A stretch of DNA of 64,000 nucleotides from Pseudomonas sp. RGM2987 (lineage in GTDB: Bacteria > Pseudomonadota > Gammaproteobacteria > Pseudomonadales > Pseudomonadaceae): the NCBI RefSeq assembly GCF_022952855.1, contig NZ_JALJDX010000220.1:62001-126000 (forward strand), given 5' to 3'. Below are positions 25,421-34,702 of this stretch, one piece after another. The notes under the pieces were generated by a model that saw only the letters and a program-made list of their open reading frames with translations, was not told where the DNA came from and searched no databases. Positions within the stretch are counted from its first letter, which is position 1. Every line of letters begins with the position of its first letter. A program made the position numbers and the translations under genes.

Positions 25421-28400
25421 TTATGAAAACGGTGGGTCGAGTTGGCGGCCCAACTCACAGATCAACAGTGTCACGGAGTCGGCGTTGCGCAGTATCAGGT
25501 CGATACGTTTATCGGGCAGGTGCGGATCGAGGAAAATATCCCGTGCCTCGTCCATGGACCCGGCGCCGGTGACCTTAAGAATCTCTGTGGCAATGTCCTG
25601 CAACTGCGGCACCTGTTCCAGGCTCTTGAGTACGCCGGCGTCCCAACTCATGAACAGTTTGTGCCTTGGGGTGTTTAACGACAGTGCACTGGACTGCTGT
25701 TTTTTCTGTGAGTTGTATTTCTCCTTGCCCAACAGCGTCGCTCTCGAAACCAAGTCCAGGAACGGCAATACCGCGTCCAGATAAGCGATGTCGTAGGTGT
25801 CGAACAGCTGGTGGGAGATTTCATGGATCAGCGTCGCCCCTTGGGCATGGGCGTCGACATTGAAGAATGGCGGTACCAGTTCCTTGTATTCATCCAGCCC
25901 CACATGGAAGAAAAACTGGGTCAGATAAATTCTGCCAACGGCATTGGGTTCGAGTACGAAGGCGGTGGCCGCATCGTTGGCGTCCTTGAGATTGCCGATG
26001 ACGATGCGCTTGCCGTTCTGCAATTCCCAGGACGGGTCCGCCAGGGCCTGGCAGATCGGTGCAATGGCCGTGTGAATCTTTTTGACCAGGCTGGCATCGA
26101 CCTCATGAACCCCGAAAAAGGCCTTCAGGAACACCTCCAACCGTGAGCCTGGCGGCACTTGGCGTTTGATCTGATCAAGGTTGTGCAGGGCATTGGCGCA
26201 ATAATGCCGCGCCGTTTCCAGGGCCTGCACAATCGCGGTCGCGTAGTGGGGATACTTCCTGCGTATCTGCGCCATGCCCCGGGCTTCGATATTCATCGAG
26301 CCCCCGGCGGTGTGGTCGCTGTAGGCGTTGGCCAGCGTCGATATCACCTTGCCGTAGCGAATCGTCTGGCGCTGCGGATCGATCGTCCATTGCCGGCCAT
26401 CAGGCGTACTGTGGAGGATCGGCCCCTCGGCGTTTTCATGGATCACGCGCCAGGCCTGACTGACCTTCGCCACTTGAAACACTTTACCGGCGACAGGGAC
26501 ATAGAGCTTGCCGGTTTCCATGGATTTATAGGTGCCGTGGGCGGCATTTTTTTGCAGGGCCTGGAGACTTACCCCGGTGGCTTCGAAAGGTTGCAGGTGG
26601 GTGCGCGCCGGTGCAGTGGACGCGATGTTCTTCCACGATGTTGCCGGCACGGCGGGGGTGCCGGACGCGCCCGGACCGATCGGGGCAAGCAGGCCGAACG
26701 TATCGTCAGGGTTCAGTACACCCAGGGAGGCCATCTCTGCTGCTCCGGCGATGAAGTCGTGCAGCCCGGCTTTCCAGTCATGCTGTTGCAGGGATTCGGC
26801 GGAGGCCTTGAAGTCCTGGTAACTCTCCCAAAGCGTTTCGATGAATGTCAGTTTGCCCTGCAACTGCCTGCCCGCCAGCTTGACACCCGTCTTGAACAGA
26901 TGGCGGACGGTTTCCCAGTCGAACTGACGCTTTGTGTCGGTTTGCGTGGTCAGCATGTCCGCCACCAACCTGACGTTGTCGTCGAACAGCGTGTCGAGCA
27001 GGTTGGTCCGGATGGGGTTTGAAGCCAGGGTGATCTCCGACAGCGTGCCGACCGTCGAGGCAAACAGGTTGGTAAACGTCGCCTGTTGGTGCTCTGGAAG
27101 CCGGCGAATCAACAGGTCCTGGAGCGCGCCCGGCACATTGAGTGCCGCCAATACGCTGGCTTCATCCTTGAACTCGGAAAACTGGTGGCCGGCCTGGTAG
27201 GGCGAGTAGAGCACCTGGGGCGCCGTAGTGTCGCTGGCCGAACCGATCAGGTACAGCCCCAGGGCCTTGATCGCGGACGTGCCTTCGGTCTTGATCAGTT
27301 CCAGGGGCCGAATCAATGCGTTGGCGCCTTCTACGGCCTGGCGCGCAACGGCGTCCGGCATGTCCAGCACCTGGCGAATCAGGTCGAAGGCGGTCGATGA
27401 AAGGTGTTGCTGCAAATGCAGGACATGGGCGTATTGCAGCAGTTGCCAGGGCAGTTGGGCGCGAAATCGCTGTTTGCGTTGCCGGGCCTCCAGGCTGTTG
27501 CCGGAAAGCTTCTGCACGACGGTGCGTTGGTACACCGTGGGAATTTCCAGGGACAGCAGCATCTGACTGACCGCCGTCTCGTTCAGGCCTTCGGGCAACT
27601 TCTTGCGGGTAGTCGATGACACCTTGAAACCCGTCATCTGGATGACGTCATTATGGTTCAGGGCAAAGTCGGTCAACAGGCTGGCCGGCCCGGCAATGGC
27701 GAGTTTCGGCGTGATCAGGAGCGTGGCGGGGTCCAGGTTATTGGTGGCGAAGCGCGTGCCCAGCAGTGTCGTCAAGGTACGGTTCACGAAGCTGTGCAGT
27801 GGCTCGATACCGTCCAGGTAGTCCTTGCCGTCGCTCGCGCTGTTCTTGTATTGCTCAAGCAGGTCGATGTGCAGGCGCTGGTCTTCCACCGAGGCGGTGC
27901 CGAGCCAGGCGGGGAGTTTCTGTTGCCAGCGGATGGCCTGGGCGATACGTGCCGCCCGGGGCAGGTTGGTCGGGGCGCCTGCCTTGAGCCGGGCTTCCAG
28001 GCTTTTTCGCAACGCCGTGCCGGCCAGCCGCCAATCGCCGACTTTCAGGGCGTTCAGGTAACTGTGCTCGGCCTCCAAGTGTTCGATGAATGACTGCATT
28101 CGGTTGAGCAGCACATTGTCTTCAATGAGCTCAAAGGTTTCGAATTGGTAGCGACCGTGGGGTTTGCGCTGGGAGGGGGTGAGGTTGGCGAGCAGGGCGA
28201 AGCGCCGTTGCGGATCGAGCAGTTGTCGGTTCAGATGCCTGGTTGCAAGGTCCACGCAGCTGAAAGCTTGTAAGCCGTCGGCAGGCGTCCAGAGGATGCC
28301 CATGCCTGAGTGCGGTGTATCCAGCCCCCCGCGCTCGGTCAGGAAAAAACAAGTGGCCAGGGGCATGGAGGCCATTTCGCCTTCTGCGCGATACGCCACT

Positions 28401-30253
28401 CTCAGCGAGTAGACATCGGGCCGAAAGCCTTTTACCCCGATCCGTTGCTTGCGGTCCGGGTATTGTGAATCGGCGGCGAAAACGCTGCTGATGAGATCGT
28501 GCGCGGCCGCGGGTAATGTCTCATTGAGTTCGCGCAGTTCGGCCTCCGCGCATAAGCCCAGGGAAAATACGTGGGTCAGGTTGGGTAGCAGTCCGCGCAG
28601 TTGGGTGCGCAGTGAATTCGGGTGGGTGGCTGGCAGGCGTGTCAACTGGCTGTTGAAGGCGTCTTCGACCGTGGCATAGCTCTTGATCTTTCGTTCCAGG
28701 GTATCGGCCAGATAGTTGGAGGGGCGCAAGTCCCCATAGAAAGCCGGTTGCGTGCCCCAGTGTCCGTGGGTTTGCATGCGCATCAGGCTGGGGCTGATCA
28801 ACGAGCGTATGTCGAGTGCCTTGTCGATGAGTGCGTGAATGTCCATCTCACTCTGGCGGGACATCTCCAATGCGTAGCTGAGGTTGTTCAGCTGCTTGCC
28901 GACGATGGCGCCGGCCAGCGACTCGGACACCGGCAGATCCACTGCCTTGCCTGACACCTGTGGTGTGTCGAAGCGCAGGAAACGGTTACGTTCGTCCAGG
29001 CTCAGCAGGCTGTACAGTGCTTCTTTGCCGGCGGCGGGGGTTGGTTTGTCCAGGAGCACATCCTTGAACCCCAGGTAGTTGTCGACTTTCTGCACGCCGC
29101 GGTTGGGGGTGTAGAGGTAGTGGCCCTTGCCGCTAATCATCAAGGCGCCGGCGAGTTCCACGTAACGCGGTTCGTACTCCCAAAGGCGCACGGTTTCGAT
29201 GAACAGTAGTGGCTCCTCGCTGCGCGACGGTCTGAACAGTCGCAGCAGTTCATGGTCCTGCTCGTGGGTCAGTTGCTTGCTGTCCCGTTGGAGCAGGATG
29301 CTCGCCCGTAATGCGCTTTCGAGCACCTGGGACAGCAACGCGCGACGTGAGGCATGGAAGGGGCCGCTGGCGTCCCAGTAGCGGTCGATGATGCGTGTGA
29401 GGCTGGGGATCAGGTTCCTGGCGGTACCCTTCAAGGCGCTTTCCCACTGCCGGGTGTTCTCGGATGAAGCGGTGATCCGGGGATGGATGAAATCCACGTC
29501 GTGCCCGGCAGGCCGCCCCTGATGGTGGAAATAGACGAGCACCGCTTCGGCCAGCGACAGGTGGCGGGTCACCTGGTTCGATTGCGGATCCGCCGGGCTG
29601 GCACCGGTGCTCAGGGCTACGCGGGTCTGCTGATGATCGAAACTCACCACGGCCTCGCTCAACATCTCTTCGAGCATGACGCGCAGCGAAGGTAACTTGA
29701 GCAGTTCATCCACCATGGTCAGGGCATTGAGGTCCTGCGCGTGCTCAACGGAGTCGATCGCGCACCTGAAGACATCGTCGTTGATGATCCGGCGGCTTTT
29801 TTCGAGGGGGCTGGTGCCGTTCAGTTCGGCACGCTGGGAAATCGCCAGGAACCGGAACAGGTCGGCACGCGCCGTCGAGTCGTCCAGCAGGTCATCCAGG
29901 TGGTTGTCCAGCGCTTGCAGGGTGGCGAATTTTTTCAGGCCCCCATACGGCGTATAGAGGAATGCGGGCCGCAGGTCCGCCTCGTCAGTGTCTGACTGGT
30001 CGGTGTAGGGCAAGGCGCAGAGGGTAAAGCAGCCGGCCAGTGGAATCGGCGTGTCGTCGCCGGCTTGCAGCGTGATCGTTTCGGCCCACATCGGTGGCGT
30101 CTGCGCACGGCGCTGGGCGTGGCTCGGCAGGGCGACATGGTGCAGCCAATCGAGGTCGGCCTGCGTCAGGTCATGGGCGTTGGTCAACTGGCCCAGGTGC
30201 TTGGCGCCCAGCACTTGGGGAAATAACAGGGGCGTGCTCTCAGTGGTCATCAT
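25421..30253 (-). CDS. Giant dermonecrotic-toxin-like (DUF6543) protein with C-terminal aspzincin metalloprotease signature
   Basis: 1610 aa from the first of two tandem ATGs (30253/30250; the second is better spaced from GAGAAG). The long N-terminal part looks like the large Pseudomonas toxins with dermonecrotic-toxin (DUF6543) domains: repeated GGLKKF / RGVQKV / DGLQAF beta-hairpin texts at ~105, 395 and 715, and charged helical regions between. The C-terminal 140 residues carry a metalloprotease signature: HEISH at 1477, TYDIAY at 1486-1491 and NADS at 1589. This matches the HExxH + TxDxxY + NAD(S) pattern of M35-like aspzincins. No signal peptide and no secretion genes nearby. Probably a secreted or injected effector; the target is unknown. 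Confidence 0.78.
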   Translation of the reverse strand: MMTTESTPLLFPQVLGAKHLGQLTNAHDLTQADLDWLHHVALPSHAQRRAQTPPMWAETITLQAGDDTPIPLAGCFTLCALPYTDQSDTDEADLRPAFLYTPYGGLKKFATLQALDNHLDDLLDDSTARADLFRFLAISQRAELNGTSPLEKSRRIINDDVFRCAIDSVEHAQDLNALTMVDELLKLPSLRVMLEEMLSEAVVSFDHQQTRVALSTGASPADPQSNQVTRHLSLAEAVLVYFHHQGRPAGHDVDFIHPRITASSENTRQWESALKGTARNLIPSLTRIIDRYWDASGPFHASRRALLSQVLESALRASILLQRDSKQLTHEQDHELLRLFRPSRSEEPLLFIETVRLWEYEPRYVELAGALMISGKGHYLYTPNRGVQKVDNYLGFKDVLLDKPTPAAGKEALYSLLSLDERNRFLRFDTPQVSGKAVDLPVSESLAGAIVGKQLNNLSYALEMSRQSEMDIHALIDKALDIRSLISPSLMRMQTHGHWGTQPAFYGDLRPSNYLADTLERKIKSYATVEDAFNSQLTRLPATHPNSLRTQLRGLLPNLTHVFSLGLCAEAELRELNETLPAAAHDLISSVFAADSQYPDRKQRIGVKGFRPDVYSLRVAYRAEGEMASMPLATCFFLTERGGLDTPHSGMGILWTPADGLQAFSCVDLATRHLNRQLLDPQRRFALLANLTPSQRKPHGRYQFETFELIEDNVLLNRMQSFIEHLEAEHSYLNALKVGDWRLAGTALRKSLEARLKAGAPTNLPRAARIAQAIRWQQKLPAWLGTASVEDQRLHIDLLEQYKNSASDGKDYLDGIEPLHSFVNRTLTTLLGTRFATNNLDPATLLITPKLAIAGPASLLTDFALNHNDVIQMTGFKVSSTTRKKLPEGLNETAVSQMLLSLEIPTVYQRTVVQKLSGNSLEARQRKQRFRAQLPWQLLQYAHVLHLQQHLSSTAFDLIRQVLDMPDAVARQAVEGANALIRPLELIKTEGTSAIKALGLYLIGSASDTTAPQVLYSPYQAGHQFSEFKDEASVLAALNVPGALQDLLIRRLPEHQQATFTNLFASTVGTLSEITLASNPIRTNLLDTLFDDNVRLVADMLTTQTDTKRQFDWETVRHLFKTGVKLAGRQLQGKLTFIETLWESYQDFKASAESLQQHDWKAGLHDFIAGAAEMASLGVLNPDDTFGLLAPIGPGASGTPAVPATSWKNIASTAPARTHLQPFEATGVSLQALQKNAAHGTYKSMETGKLYVPVAGKVFQVAKVSQAWRVIHENAEGPILHSTPDGRQWTIDPQRQTIRYGKVISTLANAYSDHTAGGSMNIEARGMAQIRRKYPHYATAIVQALETARHYCANALHNLDQIKRQVPPGSRLEVFLKAFFGVHEVDASLVKKIHTAIAPICQALADPSWELQNGKRIVIGNLKDANDAATAFVLEPNAVGRIYLTQFFFHVGLDEYKELVPPFFNVDAHAQGATLIHEISHQLFDTYDIAYLDAVLPFLDLVSRATLLGKEKYNSQKKQQSSALSLNTPRHKLFMSWDAGVLKSLEQVPQLQDIATEILKVTGAGSMDEARDIFLDPHLPDKRIDLILRNADSVTLLICELGRQLDPPFS

Positions 30254-30450
30254 GGCTTCTCTATCAGGGCGCCGCGAGAGGGCGAGCCCGTGGATGAAGC
30301 TGCCACACTAGTGACCCGGGAGCGGGCAAGGGCGGTACATAGTTACCGCCCCGGACAAGGATTGACACAGTGCAGGCGAAGCAGTGTTAATCGGCGCAGT
30401 GGTTTCTCCTAACGCTGTCGCTACCTCCAACAATCATTCTGGAGCTTCAG

Positions 30451-31482
30451 ATGTCTGCGCTATCCGATCATGCTGATTCTTGCACGCTGTCCCTTGATGA
30501 GTTGGTGAGCCTGCTGGAGCAGATTTTCCTGCGCCATGGCACGTCCGCCAAGGTTGCCCGGACCCTGGCGCAGAACTGCGCCTGCGCCCAGCGCGACGGT
30601 GCCCACAGCCACGGGGTATTTCGCATTCCCGGCTATGTCTCGACGCTCAAGAGCGGCTGGGTCAATGGACAGGCGGTGCCGGTGGTCGAGGACGTCGCTT
30701 CCGGTTTCGTGCGGGTGGACGCTGCCAATGGTTTTGCTCAGCCGGCCCTGGCGGCGGCGCGTCCGTTACTGGTGGCAAAGGCACGCAGCGCCGGGATTGC
30801 GGTGCTGGCGATCCGTAATTCCCACCACTTTGCCGCCCTGTGGCCGGATGTCGAGCCGTTTGCCTACGAAGGCCTGGTGGCGCTGAGTGTGGTCAACAGC
30901 ATGACGTGCGTGGTGCCTCATGGCGCGGACCGCCCGTTGTTCGGCACCAACCCGATTGCCTTCGCTGCGCCTCGGGCCGACGGTGAGCCCATTGTCTTCG
31001 ATCTCGCCACCAGCGCCATCGCCCATGGCGACGTGCAGATTGCCGCGCGCAAGGGCGAGCTGTTGCCCCCAGGCATGGGCGTGGACAGCCTCGGCCAGCC
31101 GACCCGCGACCCCAAGGCGATTCTCGAAGGCGGGGCGCTGCTGCCGTTTGGCGGACATAAGGGCTCGGCCTTGTCGATGATGGTCGAGTTGCTGGCGGCA
31201 GCCCTGACCGGGGGGCATTTTTCCTTCGAGTTCGATTGGAGCAATCACCCTGGCGCCAAGACACCCTGGACCGGCCAGTTGTTGATCGTGATCGACCCAA
31301 GCAAGGCCGCCGGGCAGGGCTTCGCCGAACGCAGCCAGGAGCTGGTCCGGCAGATGCACGGCGTGGGCTTGCGGCGCCTGCCGGGGGATCGTCGGCATCG
31401 CGAACGCAGCAAATCCAATGAGCGGGGGATCGCCCTGGATGAACAGACGCTGGCGCAACTGCGTGAACTGGCGGGGATCTGA
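30451..31482 (+). CDS. dpkA: Delta1-piperideine-2-carboxylate / delta1-pyrroline-2-carboxylate reductase
   Basis: 343 aa, ATG after TGGAGCTTCAG. The malate/L-lactate dehydrogenase-like (Ldh2) fold is evident: RDGAHSHGVFRIPGY (~50-65, catalytic His), NSHHFAALWPDVEPFA (~130), VVPHGADRPLFGTNPIAFA (~155), PFGGHKGSAL (~232) and the C-terminal RRHRER. Length and motifs match DpkA, the NADPH-dependent reductase making L-pipecolate or L-proline from the cyclic imines in D-lysine and D-proline/hydroxyproline catabolism. A 2,3-diketo-L-gulonate or malate reductase activity is a less likely alternative. It precedes vanR by 83 bp on the same strand. Confidence 0.85.
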   Translation: MSALSDHADSCTLSLDELVSLLEQIFLRHGTSAKVARTLAQNCACAQRDGAHSHGVFRIPGYVSTLKSGWVNGQAVPVVEDVASGFVRVDAANGFAQPALAAARPLLVAKARSAGIAVLAIRNSHHFAALWPDVEPFAYEGLVALSVVNSMTCVVPHGADRPLFGTNPIAFAAPRADGEPIVFDLATSAIAHGDVQIAARKGELLPPGMGVDSLGQPTRDPKAILEGGALLPFGGHKGSALSMMVELLAAALTGGHFSFEFDWSNHPGAKTPWTGQLLIVIDPSKAAGQGFAERSQELVRQMHGVGLRRLPGDRRHRERSKSNERGIALDEQTLAQLRELAGI

Positions 31483-31565
31483 AAGCATCGACCGGCCGTG
31501 CGCCGTGACACGAAGTCCCGAGCCTCCTACTATGGCGACTCTCTTATTTCCTGGAAGTCGTCTGG

Positions 31566-32279
31566 ATGAGTAAGCCCGGCCAAACGGTGCTGATTGCCCT
31601 GCGTAAGATGATCGCCTCGGGCGAGCTCGCGGCCGGTGAGCGGTTGATGGAAATACCCACGGCAGAGCTGTTCGGCGTTTCACGCATGCCGGTGCGCATG
31701 GCGTTCCGTACCCTGGAGCAGGAAGGGTTGCTGGTGCGCTTCGGCGGCCGGGGTTTCCAGGTGCGCTCGGTCAGCCCCGAGGAAATCGCCGGCGCGGTGG
31801 AGGTGCGTGGCGTGCTGGAAGGCCTGGCTGCGCGGCAGACCGCCGAACGCGGATTGTCCGAAGCGGCTCGTGCCACCCTCGAGCAATGCCTGCTGCGAGG
31901 TGATGAGCTATTCGCCAAGGGTTATGTGACCGAAGACGACCTGGAGATCTATCACGACCTCAACATGCGCTTTCATCAGGTGATCGTCGAAGGCAGTCAC
32001 AACCCGGCGATTGCCGATGCCCTGGCGCGCAACGATCATCTGCCGTTCGCTTCAGTCACGGCCCTGGCGGTGGATCGCCAGAACATGGCCAGCGAATTCC
32101 GCCGCTTCAACTACGCCCACATGCAGCACCATTCGGTGTTCGACGCCCTGATCCACCGCCAGGCCGGCCGCGCCGAAGCGATCATGCGCGAACACGCCAA
32201 CGCCACCTTGCGCTACGCCGAGGTGTTCGGCTCGACACTGGCGGATGAGCGGATGAAGGTGATCCTTCGTTCGGAATAA
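31566..32279 (+). CDS. vanR: GntR/FCD-family repressor, probable VanR
   Basis: 237 aa. An N-terminal winged HTH (TVLIALRKMIASGELAAGER, FGVSRMPVRMAFRTLEQEG, LVRFGGRGFQV) is followed by an FCD effector domain with metal/ligand residues (DLNMRFHQVI, MQHHSVFDALIHRQAGRAEA). The FCD-type regulator beside vanAB in Pseudomonas and Caulobacter is VanR, which represses vanAB and is released by vanillate. Two GGATCC-centred palindromes upstream of vanA fit the known Caulobacter operator type. Orientation is convergent with vanB, with a REPIN between. Confidence 0.87.
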   Translation: MSKPGQTVLIALRKMIASGELAAGERLMEIPTAELFGVSRMPVRMAFRTLEQEGLLVRFGGRGFQVRSVSPEEIAGAVEVRGVLEGLAARQTAERGLSEAARATLEQCLLRGDELFAKGYVTEDDLEIYHDLNMRFHQVIVEGSHNPAIADALARNDHLPFASVTALAVDRQNMASEFRRFNYAHMQHHSVFDALIHRQAGRAEAIMREHANATLRYAEVFGSTLADERMKVILRSE

Positions 32280-32288
32280 GAATGGCCA

Positions 32289-32379
32289 CTGTGTGCGGGC
32301 TTGCTCGCGAATGCGGCGGCACATCCAACATCGATGTAAGCTGATACGCCGCTTTCGCGAGCAAGCCCGCTCCCACAGG
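32289..32379. repeat. REPIN between vanR and vanB
   Basis: A slightly decayed forward REP (TGTGCGGGCTTGCTCGCGAA) and an intact inverted partner (GCGAGCAAGCCCGCTCCCAC) enclose ~40 bp. It sits between the convergent stops of vanR and vanB. Confidence 0.88.
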
Positions 32380-32427
32380 GGATCGGTGGTGGCCACAAGG
32401 TTACCCTCTGGTTCCCACAGGAGGAGG

Positions 32428-33378
32428 TCAGAGATCCAGCACCAGCATCGGCGTTTTCGACCGGGAGCAGCAAGGCGTGAACTGGTCGTTGCAGGCCTGT
32501 TCGGCCTCGGTCAGGAACAGGTCGCGATGCTCCGGCACGCCGTCCAGCACGCGGGTCAGGCAGGTACCGCAGACGCCTTGCTCGCAAGAGACCGGAACGT
32601 CGATGCCATGGCTTTCCAGGACCTGTACCACGCTGCGGTCCGCTGGGATTTCGAACACCTGGCCGCTGCTGGCGAGCTTCACTGAAAAGCTCCCGTCGGC
32701 GCGGGTATCGGTAGGGGCGGCGGCGAAGTACTCACGGTGCAGACAGTCCTGGGTCCAGCCCCGGGCCTGGGCGGTCTCGAGGATGTGTTGCATGAAGCCG
32801 CCGGGACCGCAGACGTAAAGGTGCAAGTCCTCGCTCGGAACCGCCAGCAGTGCGGCGGCGTCCAGCGCGGTTTGTGGTTCCTCATCGAAATGCAGGAACA
32901 CCCGGTCGGCGTACGGTGACCGGCGCAAGCGCTCGACAAAAGCTGCCCGTTCCCGGGATCGGGCGCAGTAGTGCAATTGGAACGCCGCGCCACTCTGGGC
33001 CAGATGGTCGGCCATGCACAGGATCGGGGTGATGCCGATGCCGCCGGCAAACAGCAGGCTGCGTCGAGCCTGTGGCGCAAGCGGAAACAGATTACGCGGT
33101 TCGCTGATGTACAAACGCATGCCCGGCAGGATCTGTTCATGCAGACTGCGCGAACCGCCACGCGATGCCGAATCCTTGAGCACGCCAATGAGGTAGCGAT
33201 GGCGCTCCTCGGGATGATTGCACAGCGAGTACTGGCGAATCAGGCCGCCAGGCAAGTGCATGTCGATGTGCGAGCCGGCGCTGAAGGCCGGCAGGGGCTG
33301 GCCGTCGACCCGGATCAGCTCGTAGCTGCAGATATCCAGGGCTTCGTCATGTCGAGCCGCGACCTGGACTTCGATCAT
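32428..33378 (-). CDS. vanB: Vanillate O-demethylase reductase VanB
   Basis: 316 aa, ATG at 33378 overlapping the vanA stop by 4 bp. VanB passes electrons from NAD(P)H through FMN and a [2Fe-2S] centre to VanA. Domain order is FMN reductase first (RQYSLCNHPEE, ~70; GIGITPILCM, ~115; CGPGGFM, ~208), then a plant-type ferredoxin with the cluster cysteines in SCEQGVCGTCLTRVLDG (~265-280) and a distal Cys (FTPCCSRS). This matches the phthalate-dioxygenase-reductase type of VanB. Confidence 0.94.
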   Translation of the reverse strand: MIEVQVAARHDEALDICSYELIRVDGQPLPAFSAGSHIDMHLPGGLIRQYSLCNHPEERHRYLIGVLKDSASRGGSRSLHEQILPGMRLYISEPRNLFPLAPQARRSLLFAGGIGITPILCMADHLAQSGAAFQLHYCARSRERAAFVERLRRSPYADRVFLHFDEEPQTALDAAALLAVPSEDLHLYVCGPGGFMQHILETAQARGWTQDCLHREYFAAAPTDTRADGSFSVKLASSGQVFEIPADRSVVQVLESHGIDVPVSCEQGVCGTCLTRVLDGVPEHRDLFLTEAEQACNDQFTPCCSRSKTPMLVLDL

Positions 33379-34460
33379 GGCCGTTGCTCCACCTGTTGCG
33401 GCTGGTGGGAGCTGGCGATCAATCCGGCCTGCGGCTCCCGCTCCCGCGCAATCCAGCGCTCCAGCACCTTGCGCGACTGCACGCCGCCAGCGTCAATATT
33501 GAGCTTGAGCAGGTTGCGATGGGGATGTTCCAGCAGGTTGCGCTGCTGGCGTTCGAGCATTTCCAGGTCTTCGCTGAAAATCTTGCCCTGGCCTTCGCGG
33601 ATACTTGCGGTGAGCGCCTCATCCTGTGGCTGGAAGTGCCGGGCCATGCCCCAGAAGTACCAGATCGAGGTCTCGGTTTCCGGCGTGATGAAGTCCACCA
33701 CGATGCTTGATGCCTTGAACTGCGGCGCGGCGTGATAACCACCGTTGCCGGCGTGGGCCACGCCGACTTCGATCAGCACGTGGCTGGGCGGGGTGAAACG
33801 GCAGATCTGCCAGCGGTCCACGGGTACGACGTCGGCCAGGTTGTTGCCCCGCAGGGCCATGCGCCAGAACGGCGGTGCCATGATGTTTTCCATGTGCCGG
33901 GCGGTGATCACTTCATCACCCTCGACGGTGGTCACCGGCGGCGCCTCGTCGATTTCCTTCTGGCCGATGCTCGAGGCGTGGACGTAGGTCTCGTGGGTCA
34001 GGTCCATCAGGTTATCGATCATCAATCGATAGTCGCACTGGATGTGGAACAGGCCGCCGCCGTACGCCCATTCCTCATTCTCCGCCCATTCCAGATGATG
34101 GATCAGCGTCGGGTCCGCCAGCGCCTGGTCGCCGGGCCAGACCCAGATGAAGCCATGCCGCTCCTGCACGGCAAAGGTTTTGTTGCAGGGAAAGCCACGG
34201 ACCCGTTGCCCCGGCATCTCGACCGTCTTGCCGTCAGCGCCCATTACCAAGCCGTGATAGCCGCAGACCAGGTGGCCGTTTTCGACATAGCCCAGGGAAA
34301 GCGGGGCGCCACGATGAGGGCAGAAGTCCTCCACGGCCACGACCTGGCTTGCCTGCCCACGGTAAAAAACCATTTTCTCGCCACAGATCTGTCGCCCCAG
34401 GGGCTTGTCGGCGATTTCATCGGGGGTGCAGGCAACGTACCAGGCATTTTTGGGGTACAT
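33375..34460 (-). CDS. vanA: Vanillate O-demethylase oxygenase VanA
   Basis: 361 aa from the ATG at 34460 (TGGAGA upstream); the start MYPKNAWYVACTP is the usual VanA N-terminus. A Rieske [2Fe-2S] site (CPHRG at ~47 and CGYHGL at ~66) precedes the catalytic mononuclear iron domain (DNLMDLTHETYVHASS, ~155, with the bridging Asp and two His). With VanB it demethylates vanillate to protocatechuate and formaldehyde in lignin-aromatic catabolism. Expression should be VanR-repressed through the palindromes 34-120 bp upstream. Confidence 0.96.
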   Translation of the reverse strand: MYPKNAWYVACTPDEIADKPLGRQICGEKMVFYRGQASQVVAVEDFCPHRGAPLSLGYVENGHLVCGYHGLVMGADGKTVEMPGQRVRGFPCNKTFAVQERHGFIWVWPGDQALADPTLIHHLEWAENEEWAYGGGLFHIQCDYRLMIDNLMDLTHETYVHASSIGQKEIDEAPPVTTVEGDEVITARHMENIMAPPFWRMALRGNNLADVVPVDRWQICRFTPPSHVLIEVGVAHAGNGGYHAAPQFKASSIVVDFITPETETSIWYFWGMARHFQPQDEALTASIREGQGKIFSEDLEMLERQQRNLLEHPHRNLLKLNIDAGGVQSRKVLERWIAREREPQAGLIASSHQPQQVEQRP

Positions 34461-34490
34461 GACGGATCTCCAGGCGGATGTTTTTCTTGT

Positions 34491-34505
34491 TTGTGGATCC
34501 ATTAA
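34491..34505. promoter_or_regulatory. Candidate VanR operator 1
   Basis: TGTGGATCCATTA, sharing the TGGATCCA core (34494-34501) with the second site 75 bp away. It lies 34 bp upstream of the vanA ATG, a position suited to repression. Known Caulobacter VanR operators have a TTGGATCCAA core, so the match is to the GGATCC centre, not exact. Confidence 0.55.
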
Positions 34506-34565
34506 CTCTCTTAACTAATTTGTTTGTCAATGTTTTTACTGATCTTGCGGATGGCTGGTTGTTTT

Positions 34566-34579
34566 CAATGGATCCATTG
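34566..34579. promoter_or_regulatory. Candidate VanR operator 2 (perfect palindrome)
   Basis: CAATGGATCCATTG is a perfect 14-bp inverted repeat in the vanA / GlcG-like divergent region. It shares TGGATCCA with the site at 34494-34501; the pair could serve vanA and possibly the divergent gene. Confidence 0.6.
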
Positions 34580-34702
34580 GTTGATCTCTACGGCACGTCG
34601 CATCGCTATGACCGGAGGTAATGCATCGGAATTAATTGGCTCGAGCTTTCTCAAAGAACAATACTCGCCACGGCCTACCTGTCGCTCAGCCCGGAGTCAT
34701 TC

